From assembly GCA_012845835.1 (NCBI GenBank), contig JABAKD010000023.1, positions 8,321,147-8,385,146 of the forward strand: DNA of 64,000 nt, read 5' to 3'. The notes under the pieces were generated by a model that made no database searches, had not been told where the DNA came from, and was given only the letters and a program-made list of their open reading frames with translations. This document shows, piece after piece, positions 41,601 through 43,680 of this stretch. The DNA is from Undaria pinnatifida (taxonomy: Eukaryota; Sar; Phaeophyceae; Laminariales; Alariaceae). A program made the position numbers and the translations under genes. The stretch's first letter is position 1; every line of letters begins with the position of its first letter.

Positions 41601-43059
41601 CTTCTTCCTCTCCCCCTTCCTCTCCCCCCCACGAATAATTTATATATATATATAATAGTTGGCCTCGGTTGACACCGACGCTGTACAACATTTTATGTAT
41701 ATTGGGGTTGGCGTTGGTTGGCAATGACGCTGTAAAACATGACAATCACGGCGTGAGCTAGACAACCAGGGTGCTTTTTTTGTTTTTGTTTTGGCGGTAA
41801 CCCTGGTGGTCATCGAGTTAGATCATATTGTGCGGCGTGGAGAACCCGAACTCCGCACAAGGAGAATGATCGCATCACGTAGTGTTAATATGGTAAGGCA
41901 CCCACGAGGCAGTTGCATAGCAATACCCATTGCTGCCTCTAGAGTGGCCACACCAGAAAACAGGTAACTCATTGGCGCTGTCATCTATAAGCAAGATAGT
42001 AGGCACAGGATCCCGAAGTCCGCCTTGCGAGCGGTTCTTGGAAGGTTGCACTTCACCCTTCATGCGACTCGTCGAACACCTCACGGCGCTTCGCGCTTGG
42101 TGCATGCAATGTCCGCCTGGTTGGTGAAACCCGACGTGCTCCGTCCTGGCATAGTAGGGATGCAAGGGTCTATGGTCATACGACTGCGGCCATGCACAAG
42201 CCGAGTGCCCCCCCCCCCCCTCTCCCCGCGCCCCCGCGGCCTCCCTCTCTCGCCCCAACTCTAGTCCAACCCCTCCTCCCTCCCCCCTTTTTTTTCCCTC
42301 CTCGCCCAATTCGTCGACCTGAACGGTATGATAAAAACGAAAACCGTTTCTCGTTAGCTTCGTGCTGGTGAGCAACCGCGGCCACAACAGCATCGCCGTT
42401 TTCGCCATCCGCAAGACCACCATTTGCGGAGAGGCCGGCAGCTTGGAGATCGTGAACTACTGCCACACCAAGGGAAAAACACCTCGCCACTTCCAGTTCG
42501 ACCCTAGCGGGGCGTTCCTGCTTAGCGCGAACCAGGACACGGACAGCATTACCATTTTTAGGTACGGAGGGGGTGGGATGGGCGCGGGTGTGTGTTGGCG
42601 AGGGGTGGCGGGGGGGGACTGACAGCTGAACGAGGCCGGGGGGGTAGAGGGGGGATTGGACGCGGGGGAGGGGGGGGTTGGCGGGCGGAGGGGGGGAAGG
42701 TGAGGAGGCGGCGGGGAGGATGGGGGGGTACGTATTCCATGCGTGGCCGGAGTGGAACACGTCGGGTTGTATCTGACCAGGGGGGGGTCGGGGCGAAGGC
42801 TGCAAAGCTAGGGCGATCGCTTGAGCTGTCGGCCAACCAGTTCATATCGGAATGTGCGTTGTTCTCGCGGCGTTATCGCAGATTCCTTGTCTTCCTCCTA
42901 TTTTACCCCTCCCCTTTCGCCTCTCCTCTCCCGCTTAGGTTCAACCGGGTCACCGGGGCGTTGACCTTCACGGGAGACGTGAGCGACGTTCCTAGCCCCA
43001 ACTTCGTCTGCGTTTTCCAGCCGCACATGGATTACCAGAGACGCGGCTCTAAACTCTGA
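2279..43059 (+). CDS. Lactonase-family beta-propeller protein, complete split gene, 10 exons
   Basis: The predicted 450-residue protein resembles the lactonase family (seven-bladed beta-propeller; bacterial 6-phosphogluconolactonase YbhE/Pgl and fungal carboxymuconate-lactonizing enzymes). Joining 2279-2457, 8273-8471, 26794-26867, 27052-27161, 28051-28109, 37365-37451, 38787-38893, 40889-41101, 42358-42561 and 42939-43059 gives 1353 bases and one open frame. All nine introns are GT-AG and phases match at every junction. Family hallmarks in order are the strand LVVVASYNR (residues ~52-60), FRFHPEY-type blade motif and LYACTED (~110-120), STCYLELD (~151), SEPHAHAIVLDP (212-223), GPRYISFHP (~268-276), VLVSNRGHNSI (~345) and a terminal FVCVFQPH. 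No signal peptide is evident; the first ~48 residues are a polar extension. The probable reaction is hydrolysis of a sugar-acid lactone such as 6-phosphogluconolactone, inferred from family only. Introns total 39.4 kb. Confidence 0.9.
2880..3275. repeat. CAG/CAA-rich duplicated block in intron 1
   Basis: Two related units (about 2965-3080 and 3145-3270) share 'tgcttg(t/c)ctcat', an ACC-rich middle and 'ttctgaacaacagcaacaac'. A third relative lies at 5370-5500. Open frames here come from the triplet composition. Confidence 0.6.
3470..3630 (+). repeat. Dispersed ~150-bp repeat with conserved reading frame, copy 1
   Basis: Shares a conserved core (gagatcgaagactttgtcg ... ggtcggcgactcccc) with 5100-5250, 29485-29645 and 36195-36340, all in the same orientation. 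In one + frame all four read as variants of EIEDFVETHLCKLC followed by a Leu/Arg-rich segment. This may be the remnant of a transposon ORF; no family could be named. Confidence 0.7.
3631..4000 (+). mobile_element. tRNA-headed SINE-like element, tandem (second family)
   Basis: An 80-base segment at 3631-3711 recurs at 3913-4000 (ttgggtaagct ... ccactaataccttaaca). Between them is a tRNA-like head whose T-arm is a perfect 5-bp stem with the loop TTCAAAT at 3748-3764. I read it as a 5'-truncated unit followed by a full unit. There is no believable acceptor or anticodon stem, so it is not a tRNA gene. Related truncated copies lie on the - strand at 9864-10008. Confidence 0.6.
4001..5095. other. 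Intron 1 segment, nothing recognisable except triplet tracts
   Basis: Non-coding as far as can be seen. Bases 4515-4870 contain GCC/GCT triplet tracts that create poly-Ala and poly-Cys open frames on both strands. Confidence 0.6.
5100..5250 (+). repeat. Dispersed ~150-bp repeat, copy 2
   Basis: Homologous to 3470-3630, including the CEIEDFVETRLCKLC-like frame and the 'tcaaggatatgattcggcgactccccttggaac' end segment. Confidence 0.7.
5580..6362. repeat. Inverted pair of ACC/GGT microsatellite blocks with poly-C between
   Basis: Bases 5580-5800 are (accaac)n-rich. Bases 6190-6360 are rich in the complement (ggtgtt)n, so the pair could fold back. A run of about 30 C lies near 6069-6099. Confidence 0.65.
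6561..6740. repeat. (GGGTT/GGGCT)n pentanucleotide array
   Basis: Roughly 35 near-perfect five-base units with occasional gggct and ggatt variants. It is G-rich on the + strand and could form G-quadruplexes. The array lies in intron 1 of the lactonase gene. Confidence 0.9.
6861..8090 (+). repeat. Four decayed tandem copies of the 5' part of lactonase exon 2
   Basis: Segments at about 6861-6950, 7447-7527, 7702-7774 and 8014-8085 match exon 2's first ~75 bases (gttcgacaacc ... cacgtgccacgagggaccac ... aacagcctgcg). Each is followed by similar intron sequence full of gatatcga-type palindromes. Starts are spaced about 578, 256, 313 and 257 bases. The long first spacing is explained by a MITE at 7119-7412. 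Copies 2 and 4 run into stop codons soon after the match. Copy 3 keeps an AG acceptor and an AAG|GTAAAT donor, but at 73 bases its inclusion would break the frame. Confidence 0.85.
7119..7412 (+). mobile_element. MITE-like element inside the exon-2 array
   Basis: Begins 'gacgcgtgccacgatggagg', contains the family signatures 'cggcgctccttagcccgaaatcgtcgg' split over 7172-7200 and 'tttctcaagatcagtttttg', and ends near 'gggtgcccctctgccctag'. It sits within one duplicated unit only, so it inserted after the tandem duplication. Confidence 0.65.
8273..8471 (+). CDS. Lactonase exon 2
   Basis: Acceptor AACACCAG|GTTCGAC. The first base completes Arg60 and the exon runs to Glu126 at GAG|GTGGGT. It encodes the first propeller blades, with SLRVFRLHRKT, the FLRFHPEYNVLYACTED blade motif and a phase-0 end. 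Confidence 0.9.
8515..8697. repeat. (GTT)n microsatellite next to exon 2 donor
   Basis: Around 55 GTT/GTC triplets starting about 45 bases after the exon 2 splice donor. Poly-Cys, poly-Val, poly-Leu and poly-Asn frames here are artefacts. Confidence 0.95.
8693..8815 (+). repeat. Decayed copy of the 3' part of lactonase exon 2
   Basis: From 'agatacgct' onward it aligns with exon 2 bases ~8381-8471: aaaacccgctttt against gaacccagccttc, tttcaca against tttcacc, and gaggatagcgcaagagacaag against gaggacatcacaaaagacaat. It then continues into a short tgttgttgc tract, as does the intact copy. Frame-destroying changes are present. Confidence 0.8.
8816..9574. other. Intron 2 segment with a two-copy repeat and telomere-like bases
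   Basis: Bases 8955-9030 (cgtaccgtagtggggagggg ... gggtctgagttacgtctagg) recur at 16862-16940. Bases 9199-9223 read ggttagggtcggggttagggttag, close to TTAGGG repeats. Three 'gggcttggaacc' blocks lie at 9287-9385. No gene is seen. Confidence 0.6.
9575..9845 (-). mobile_element. MITE-like element
   Basis: Reverse-orientation copy: 'gggtgcttcgatagaggtgc' at the left, 'gacctctcccaaaaactgattt' inside, 'gggttaaggagtccccgtcattcgg' and 'gctacctcgatcgtagcatg' at the right. Confidence 0.75.
9864..10008 (-). mobile_element. Truncated copies of the second SINE-like family
   Basis: 'gaccacttgcaaaaggttaacc' and 'agcttacccaaactaagcctta' are the reverse complement of the tail at 3913-4000. A further shorter fragment follows at 9969-10008. 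Confidence 0.65.
10005..10525 (-). repeat. Dispersed 'CGCGCGAGTGA' repeat family
   Basis: Shares 'accgggtttgagacactc', 'gtagcttaccattcc' and 'gctcgcgcgagtgacc' with 23285-23520 and 63520-63720. The reverse orientation occurs at 25630-25920 and 50645-50890. It contains short palindromes of the type cactcgcgcgagtg. This copy is split by about 200 bases of unrelated sequence. Confidence 0.55.
10555..10930 (-). mobile_element. Degenerate MITE-like element
   Basis: Right end 'aagtgctggcacctctgtcgtagcctgtata' and left internal 'gtttgggtttaaagatcctcgtcattcaaag' match the reverse-orientation family pattern. The middle is replaced by poly-A and GGTG tracts. Confidence 0.45.
11021..11271. mobile_element. 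Short inverted-repeat element with TTAGGG-like core
   Basis: Bases 11021-11066 (aattgcacgtacgtgcaagg ... attgcacgtaaa) are inverted at 11226-11271 over about 44 bases. The ~150-base interior carries a degenerate TTAGGG/TCAGGG/TCGGGT run at 11112-11157. Each arm contains the 14-base palindrome ttgcacgtacgtgcaa. No ORF. It is unlike the other inverted-repeat family in the window. Confidence 0.75.
11640..11750 (-). mobile_element. MITE-like element, one end
   Basis: 'cgattctgggctaaaaagcc', 'aagaaacggtttcagccaat' and 'ctctatcgtagcctgg' form the right end of a reverse-orientation copy. The left portion is not recognisable. Confidence 0.45.
11751..12711. other. Intron 2 segment, no supported feature
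   Basis: AT-rich with homopolymer runs. A few Phe/Lys-rich open frames occur but none shows family similarity. Confidence 0.5.
12712..12785 (-). mobile_element. tRNA-like fragment (SINE head or tRNA relic)
   Basis: On the - strand it shows an A-box-like 'ctagtggttaccc' and a B-box 'ggggttcgaatccca' at tRNA-like spacing. The acceptor and outer T-stem pairs fail, so a functional tRNA is unlikely. Confidence 0.5.
12786..13692. other. Intron 2 segment with pyrimidine-rich tract
   Basis: Bases 13245-13490 are an almost pure T/C tract. It creates Phe/Ser-rich open frames on + and Lys/Arg-rich ones on -. No gene supported. Confidence 0.6.
13693..14102 (-). mobile_element. MITE-like element, best-preserved termini
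   Basis: Left end 'acgcgtgctacgatagaggc' (13697 onward) is matched by the inverted right end 'tctctatcgtagcacgcgt' (ending ~14102). Inside are the family blocks 'gacctctcccaaaaactgg', 'ccggatgaaaaatcccatgg', 'cctataggtacacaacg' and 'tttccgacgatt'. A piece of the interior is duplicated in tandem (13785 and 13925). There is no coding capacity, so any mobility would need a transposase in trans. Confidence 0.85.
14103..15249. other. Intron 2 segment with a fragment shared with the 158-763 element
   Basis: Bases 14290-14455 contain, inverted, the 'catgaaaatacgtggaagtg' and 'tatccgccggaggatga' motifs of the fold-back core at 430-510. The polar open frame at 15029-15253 (+, 74 codons) has no recognisable family. 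Confidence 0.5.
15270..16570. repeat. GC-rich multicopy block in tandem and inverted arrangement
   Basis: The motif 'gaggggtcgacccccc' followed by 'gtcctccggggtatcctctc' occurs at ~15280, 15410 and 15855. Bases 15735-15930 recur inverted at 16365-16570, flanking the MITE at 15950-16303. In one frame the copies read as a Pro/Thr-rich segment ending in LSEALWNSIRRKLR. The 128-codon + frame at 15573-15959, acidic and Ser-rich, stops inside the adjacent MITE terminus. It could be a captured gene fragment. No function can be given. Confidence 0.55.
15950..16303 (-). mobile_element. MITE-like element within inverted GC-rich arms
   Basis: Left 'gctacggtagaggcgaacc' and right 'gctacctctatcgccgcacg' are inverted ends, with 'cctcccaaaaactgatt' and 'gtcattcagacaccatttc' inside. 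Confidence 0.7.
16571..17274. other. Intron 2 segment with second copy of the 8955-9030 repeat
   Basis: Bases 16862-16940 match 8955-9030 (cgtaccgtagtgggtagggg, gcctgcttagtggcc, gagttaccgtctagg). Nothing else recognised. Confidence 0.5.
17275..18163 (+). mobile_element. MITE-like element whose interior is expanded into ~165-bp tandem units
   Basis: Starts 'cacgcgtgctacgatagagg' and ends 'cgcctctatcggagcccgcg'. The interior block (aatcgtcggaaa ... acgcaattttcgttgta ... cctagcgctaggccctggg ... ctccaaatcagtttttgcc ... gaggtcttaagctccc) is repeated four times from about 17460, 17630, 17795 and 17960. Units are very similar, so the amplification is younger than the insertion. Confidence 0.85.
18164..19256. 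repeat. Direct duplication (18210-18300 / 18455-18550) and unassigned sequence
   Basis: 'gggacagtaatccagttggaag ... ccaaccccactttttagg' recurs 245 bases later as 'gggacaatccagttggaagg ... ccaacccccgcccgtttttagg'. The rest to 19256 shows no gene. Confidence 0.55.
19257..19405 (-). mobile_element. MITE-like element, 3' half
   Basis: 'aatcccatggcctaggtgtc', 'gggttaaggagccccgtca' and 'acctctatcgaagcacgcgc' mark the right half of a reverse-orientation copy. Confidence 0.6.
19505..19850. repeat. Two ~170-bp tandem units with hairpin potential
   Basis: Both units contain 'acggatgcgtgag(t/c)atgtc', 'gacccgacc', 'cacccg..aacg' and 'cgggtagtgtgggacttgcgca'. In unit 1 'cccggaacg' and 'cgttccggg' pair as a perfect stem around a 4-base loop (~19623-19644). 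The counterpart stem in unit 2 is weaker. Confidence 0.6.
20013..20255 (+). mobile_element. MITE-like element
   Basis: Forward copy with 'ggcgctccttggcccaaatcgtcg', 'ttagttgtaaacctaggcc', 'tcatccggtagc', 'gggggaggtcttaag' and the right end 'cacctctatcgtagcctgcg'. Confidence 0.75.
20290..20790. repeat. Minisatellite, ~75-90-bp units, about six copies
   Basis: Repeating pattern 'cttgctttgttacttgcc ... gcggtgg(c/g)taattg ... ttttcccttt ... tttacaag ... tttgtcccctc'. The 169-codon + frame across it is a repeat artefact. The remainder to 21330 is unassigned. Confidence 0.8.
21384..21905 (+). mobile_element. Non-LTR (LINE-type) retroelement, decayed 3' coding end
   Basis: With a few frameshifts, the + strand reads as the end of a retroelement ORF2-like protein: a basic stretch (YAKKLKLRFRVADL), then a zinc-knuckle-like CPCG...SRTHIVKEC, then DMEEF, SEKTIAILGDRWWPQ and IWKKHNERPNV. 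Stops and frameshifts at ~21600, 21666 and 21743 make it dead. No reverse transcriptase domain precedes it, consistent with the 5' truncation usual for LINE insertions. Shorter copies of its last part lie at 38550-38660 and 40600-40735. Confidence 0.7.
21906..23284. other. Intron 2 segment with unassigned open frames
   Basis: The - strand frames 22286-21888 and 23131-22760 are open for 132 and 123 codons. The second has a GC-rich, coding-looking middle (SAGAQSMYLRGWQSFQPGQI). Neither has a family I recognise, and flanking A/T-rich pieces with 'ttgccaa' motifs recur at 22490-22640 and 23010-23180. Possibly remnants of a transposable element. Confidence 0.35.
23285..23520 (-). repeat. Dispersed 'CGCGCGAG' repeat family
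   Basis: 'accgagctgagacactcgcacgagtgagtc', read in two parts over 23308-23340, plus 'gcgcagcgtacgagtagcttttgccattcc' and 'gctcgcgcgagggagc' match 10005-10525 and 63520-63720. Confidence 0.6.
23540..23715 (+). repeat. Dispersed repeat ending in poly-C, copy 1
   Basis: 'cgaacacctcacggcgc', 'gtccgcttggttggtgaaaa' and 'catacgactgcggccatgca' followed by a C run. Copy 2 lies at 42045-42220 in the same orientation, including the poly-C end. Confidence 0.75.
23740..24225 (-). mobile_element. MITE-like element with internal duplication
   Basis: Reverse-orientation ends near 'atgccacggtattagtgca' and 'gctacctttgtcgtagcacg'. 'aaaactgattttgagaaaaa', 'gatgaaccatcccatagac' and 'gtcgttcagaacgcg' lie inside. 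The 'tccgacggtttt' segment occurs about four times. Confidence 0.65.
24558..24870 (-). mobile_element. tRNA-derived SINE, copy 1
   Basis: On the - strand it begins with a tRNA-like head: A box 'ggtggtgtatcagg' near 24855 and B box 'gagttcgagtcc' near 24805. A ~230-base body follows and an A-rich tail ends near 24558. Copy 2 at 39729-40028 has the same architecture and orientation. The RNA polymerase III promoter assignment is by motif. No ORF; retrotransposition would depend on a LINE. Confidence 0.8.
24985..25215 (+). mobile_element. MITE-like element, partial
   Basis: 'tactaagatagaggtagcgc', 'tgacggggctccttagctca', 'aagtcgtcggaatgc' and 'gtttggtcatccgg' form the forward left half. The right terminus is degraded. 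Confidence 0.6.
25216..25629. other. Intron 2 segment with telomere-like tract
   Basis: Bases 25343-25380 read as degenerate CCCTAA/CCCAA units. The direct pair 'gaaatcgggg' / 'ccccgatttcc' at ~25255 and 25473 brackets it in inverted orientation. Nothing coding. Confidence 0.5.
25630..25920 (+). repeat. Dispersed 'CGCGCGAG' repeat family, inverse orientation
   Basis: 'ggctgcgtacggtagggg', 'ggtcactcactcgctcgcgg', 'ggctcgtgcgagtggtg' and 'gaaacccgg' match 50645-50890 and the reverse complements of 10005-10525 and 63520-63720. Confidence 0.5.
26335..26760. repeat. T-rich low-complexity tract before exon 3
   Basis: Long T runs interspersed with 'tttcgtttc' and 'cttctgtttg'. It supplies the polypyrimidine region upstream of the exon 3 acceptor. 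Phe/Leu-rich frames here are artefacts. Confidence 0.8.
26794..26867 (+). CDS. Lactonase exon 3
   Basis: Acceptor GGATGGCAG|GTGGCT, donor AAGAG|GTGAGG. It codes V127-K150 plus two bases (VACFAVSPTCGKLTHLQTQS). This is the classic 'xAFxVxPxTGxLTxLxxQ' strand that follows the TED motif in this family, so no exon is missing between exons 2 and 3 despite the 18.3-kb intron. Confidence 0.85.
27052..27161 (+). CDS. Lactonase exon 4
   Basis: Acceptor CCCGCAG|CACC, donor TCTG|GTGAGA. The phase-2 join makes Ser151, giving STCYLELDSNRKHMLFVNYW, a highly conserved family stretch, then SVVGTMPLSDSGVLQS. It lies 184 bases from exon 3, the shortest intron of the gene. Confidence 0.92.
27312..27412 (+). 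repeat. Decayed copy of lactonase exon 4
   Basis: 'agagaaagcacgtgttgttcgt' corresponds to exon 4 'aggaaacacatgctcttcgt'. 'tactgggactccgtcgtggg' is identical over 20 bases, and 'caggttcgggcgtcctgtat' aligns with 'cggactcaggcgtcctaca'. A TAG replaces the Asn codon before Tyr-Trp and a small indel shifts the frame. Confidence 0.88.
27560..28020. repeat. TCGGTTTTCG simple repeat and poly-C tracts
   Basis: 'atatcggttttcgttttcg' units run from 27585 to 27860, followed by C-rich tracts at 27891-27933 and 27988-28010 that precede the exon 5 acceptor. Confidence 0.85.
28051..28109 (+). CDS. Lactonase exon 5
   Basis: Acceptor CTACCTTAG|TCATCC, donor CACTTG|GTGAGT. The phase-1 join makes Val188. It encodes IQTLKPERPVVARDLQDHL, the linker that in the family precedes the xNRQSEPHAH motif. 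At 59 bases it is the smallest exon. Confidence 0.82.
28110..29204. other. Start of intron 5; (CAC)n microsatellite
   Basis: A MITE fragment at ~28180-28260 (tttccttctgaggggggttgc). Bases 28688-28745 are (AGC)n then (CAC)n. Nothing else coding. Confidence 0.6.
29205..29285 (-). mobile_element. tRNA-like fragment
   Basis: The - strand shows 'ttggttcgattctcagtg' (B-box/T-arm-like) preceded at tRNA-like distance by 'ggttaccgttcaaaagtggg'. Cloverleaf pairing is poor. Confidence 0.4.
29485..29645 (+). repeat. Dispersed ~150-bp repeat, copy 3
   Basis: Reads SEIEDFVDTHVCKLCVIF before a TGA. It keeps 'aggtcggcgactcccgttgg'. Homologous to 3470, 5100 and 36195. Confidence 0.7.
29646..31609. other. 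Intron 5 segment, no supported gene
   Basis: 'tttagcgcccccaagagccc' and 'aagtaaattgtcccccaaaa' at 29765-29845, and the related bases at 30735-30820, are MITE-interior fragments also seen at 17350-17450. 'cgattctggaatc(a/g)tcaattcgtttcgtc' recurs at 30085-30120 and 30295-30330. No coding family seen. Confidence 0.45.
31610..31765 (+). repeat. Dispersed 'GGGACGATAGGGTCCC' repeat, copy 1
   Basis: Contains 'ggggacgatagggtcccatc', a 16-base hairpin (stem ggga/tccc), then 'ccgggaacgaacacgg' and 'gattgatacctccccgcac'. Related units lie at 33480-33600 and 33710-33830. Confidence 0.65.
33400..33850 (+). repeat. Dispersed 'GGGACGATAGGGTCCC' repeat, two tandem units
   Basis: Unit 1 (~33400-33620) and unit 2 (~33620-33850) share 'aaaccccaa', 'gattggttcc / gactggctgg', 'ggggacgatagggtcccatc' or its variant, 'cattccacatctc / aatatccaaatctc' and the 'ctccccgcacgg' end. 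Bases 31766-33399 hold nothing that I could name. Confidence 0.55.
34005..34211 (-). other. Short open frame with a hydrophobic C-terminal segment, unassigned
   Basis: A 68-codon - strand frame ends in a ~25-residue hydrophobic stretch (FGAAVAVQVFLIIILSVLA) and a short polar tail, with base composition closer to coding than its surroundings. It could be the last exon of a small membrane protein or of a gene nested in intron 5. No family recognised and no clear acceptor chosen. Confidence 0.25.
35640..36130. repeat. Dispersed repeat (shared with 59745-59960), tandem halves
   Basis: 'atccgcgttcatgtcgaggt', 'gcagggcgaggggcgttgg' and 'cgcccctcgaagacggcg' recur inverted at 59745-59960. A related half, 'cggcccccctcgaagacaac', occurs at 35668 in the same orientation. 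It creates a 169-codon - frame and a 192-codon + frame without family similarity. Confidence 0.6.
36195..36340 (+). repeat. Dispersed ~150-bp repeat, copy 4
   Basis: 'cagatcgaagattttgtcgaaac' through 'ggtcgacgactcccgttg'. The frame reads QIEDFVETNLCQLCVMILRS. Homologous to 3470, 5100 and 29485. Confidence 0.7.
37365..37451 (+). CDS. Lactonase exon 6
   Basis: Acceptor TTCCTCAG|GCGAAC, donor GGCATG|GTGAGG, phase 0 at both ends. It encodes residues 208-236 with NRQSEPHAHAIVLDPYFG and VAFIPDLGM. The His-Ala-His pair and Asp-Leu-Gly are the most conserved motif of the family and lie around the central pore where the substrate binds. Confidence 0.95.
37455..38335 (+). mobile_element. MITE-like element with its 5' end amplified into ~112-bp tandem units
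   Basis: Starts 4 bases after the exon 6 donor with 'gcatacgcgtgctacgatag'. About seven units begin 'gatagaggtatacctttttt' (near 37481, 37566, 37678, 37789, 37901, 38012, 38096) and include 'gaatgacggggctccttaac' and 'cgtccgagggtcattctcgg'. A right half with 'ttgggtgaggtatcgagctcc' follows. Only the left-end sequence was amplified, unlike 17275-18163, where the interior was. Confidence 0.85.
38550..38660 (+). mobile_element. LINE-type retroelement, short 3' end
   Basis: 'gctccgtctcgaaaggaatg' and 'gaatcaatggtcaaataactaaggc' match the 3' end of 21384-21905 (gcttcgcctcgaaaggggtg ... gtcaatggtcaaatgactaaggc). Strong 5' truncation. Confidence 0.65.
38787..38893 (+). CDS. Lactonase exon 7
   Basis: Acceptor TTCCATAG|GACTTG, donor TACAT|GTAAGC. 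It encodes DLIQQHFYDEQTGMLTPS ... PHGPRYI. 'D.I.Q..YD..TG.L.P.....GPRH' is the family's standard fifth-blade pattern. The exon lies 20 bases downstream of a C/T-rich tract. Confidence 0.92.
38915..39440 (-). mobile_element. MITE-like elements, degenerate and nested
   Basis: 'atgctattggtagaggtgc' and 'ttctgaggctgcttctttcc' mark a left end. Two interiors follow ('gaagtgaaagtgcaagccgatgaaaaaatg' at ~39050 and 'actgaaagtgcaacccgatga' at ~39305), each with a 'ggtcaaggagtcccg' or 'gggttaaggtgtcccg' block. Poly-C lies at 39230-39250. Confidence 0.5.
39729..40028 (-). mobile_element. tRNA-derived SINE, copy 2
   Basis: Same structure as 24558-24870: head at ~40028 with A box 'ggtggcgtatcagg' and B box 'gagttcgagtcc', body with 'cgagcgcgagagcgcgagtt', and A-rich tail at 39729-39750. 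The body is clearly alignable with copy 1. Confidence 0.8.
40040..40215 (-). mobile_element. MITE-like element, one end
   Basis: 'actgggttgaggagtcccga' and 'gccgaaaagtgctgttaatacctc' are the right end of a reverse-orientation copy. The SINE at 39729-40028 may have inserted into it. Confidence 0.45.
40600..40736 (+). mobile_element. LINE-type retroelement, short 3' end
   Basis: 'gcccaaatgttgtaggtgtctc' with 'ctcggaagggatgcgtggtcaa' matches 21790-21860. A third independently truncated 3' end, abutting the exon-8 shadow at 40737. Confidence 0.65.
40737..40793 (+). repeat. Decayed copy of the 5' part of lactonase exon 8
   Basis: 'ccctgcaaaggaagccgcgtagtc' and 'agctgtcctccactattagcgtg' align with exon 8 'tccttcaaagaacgccgcatacgtagtc' and 'agctgtcttccactatcagcgtg'. 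A deletion and a stop are present. The copy is 96 bases upstream of the intact exon. Confidence 0.85.
40889..41101 (+). CDS. Lactonase exon 8
   Basis: Acceptor CCTTCCAG|CTCTTT, donor GGGGAG|GTAAGA. It encodes SFHPSKNAAYVVNELSSTIS ... VYEYDV ... LRFVQSVSTIPSAFPKKLNT ... RICVDPTG. 'FHP....AYV.NEL.STI.V' is a diagnostic blade motif. This is the largest exon (213 bases) and the phase-2 end joins exon 9. Confidence 0.95.
41377..41500 (+). repeat. Decayed copy of the 5' part of lactonase exon 9
   Basis: 'gtgctggtgagcaaccggag' followed by 'ccacaacagcatt' is nearly identical to exon 9. Downstream 'cgccatccgcaacaccaccat' and 'ggcgaagcctggagat' still align. Indels destroy the frame. It lies 860 bases upstream of the intact exon in intron 8, just after a C-rich tract. 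Confidence 0.9.
42045..42220 (+). repeat. Dispersed repeat ending in poly-C, copy 2
   Basis: Aligns throughout with 23540-23715, including 'catacgactgcggccatgca' and the terminal C run (42209-42220). Confidence 0.8.
42358..42561 (+). CDS. Lactonase exon 9
   Basis: Acceptor CTCGTTAG|CTTCGT, donor TTTAG|GTACGG. It encodes FVLVSNRGHNSIAVFAI ... HTKGKTPRHFQFDPSGAFLL followed by SANQDTDSITIF. 'SNRG.NSIAVF' and 'TPR.F..DPSG..L..ANQ..D.I..F' are signature motifs of lactonase-type propellers. Confidence 0.97.
42939..43059 (+). CDS. Lactonase exon 10 (stop codon)
   Basis: Acceptor CCGCTTAG|GTTCAA. The phase-2 join makes Arg. It encodes FNRVTGALTFTGDVSDVPSP then FVCVFQPHMDYQRRG and TGA at 43057-43059. 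It closes the last blade with the expected 'D..TG.L........V..P.C..F' pattern. No AATAAA is visible close downstream. Confidence 0.95.
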
Positions 43060-43680
43060 CGATCTGTGAAGTAGTTTTTCCCAAGATTCCCGGGGGGTTT
43101 CACTGAAGATCCGTGCACGGATTCCCTGAAAATTTTGACGAAATTCGCTGAAGAAGATATCTCGAAGGTTTACAAAGGTCTCTCGGCGATTCACGGAATA
43201 TCTGTCGAAGGGTTCCTTGAAGATTTCTCGAGCTAATGCGCTGCATCGCTTCCGAATATTGCTAAGATCTCGGGAGGAATCCCCTAACGATTTGTGGAGG
43301 GAATACACAACTTTTCTCAATGGATCTTCTGCAGATTGTTTGGGGAATCACGCGAGGAAATAATTACCCTGAAGATTGTTTGAAGAATAATTGAGTCCCT
43401 GGAGGATTTGCTGAAAATCTATAACGAAATTGCTGGAGATCTCCTTAAGGAGTTGGTGATGTTCTCTCTAAAGAGTCCTTGAAAATCTGTCGAAAATTTC
43501 ATGAAGAAATCCGGGGTCTCCTTGCACATCCCTCGAGTAATTTCGGAAGATCTGTCGACGAACTCCAAGAAGACCTCTGGGGGAGTTTATGAAGATCTGT
43601 CAAAGAATCTTGGAACCCCTTTCTGTGATTCCCCGAAGATCTATCACGGAATAATCACGGTAGATCTATTGTGTTGTAAC
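43060..43680. repeat. Degenerate minisatellite directly after the lactonase stop codon
   Basis: A loosely repeated unit of roughly 30-40 bases built on 'gaagatctgtcgaagaattc' and 'ttccccgaagat' variants recurs more than ten times. It starts within the presumed 3' untranslated region. Confidence 0.65.
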
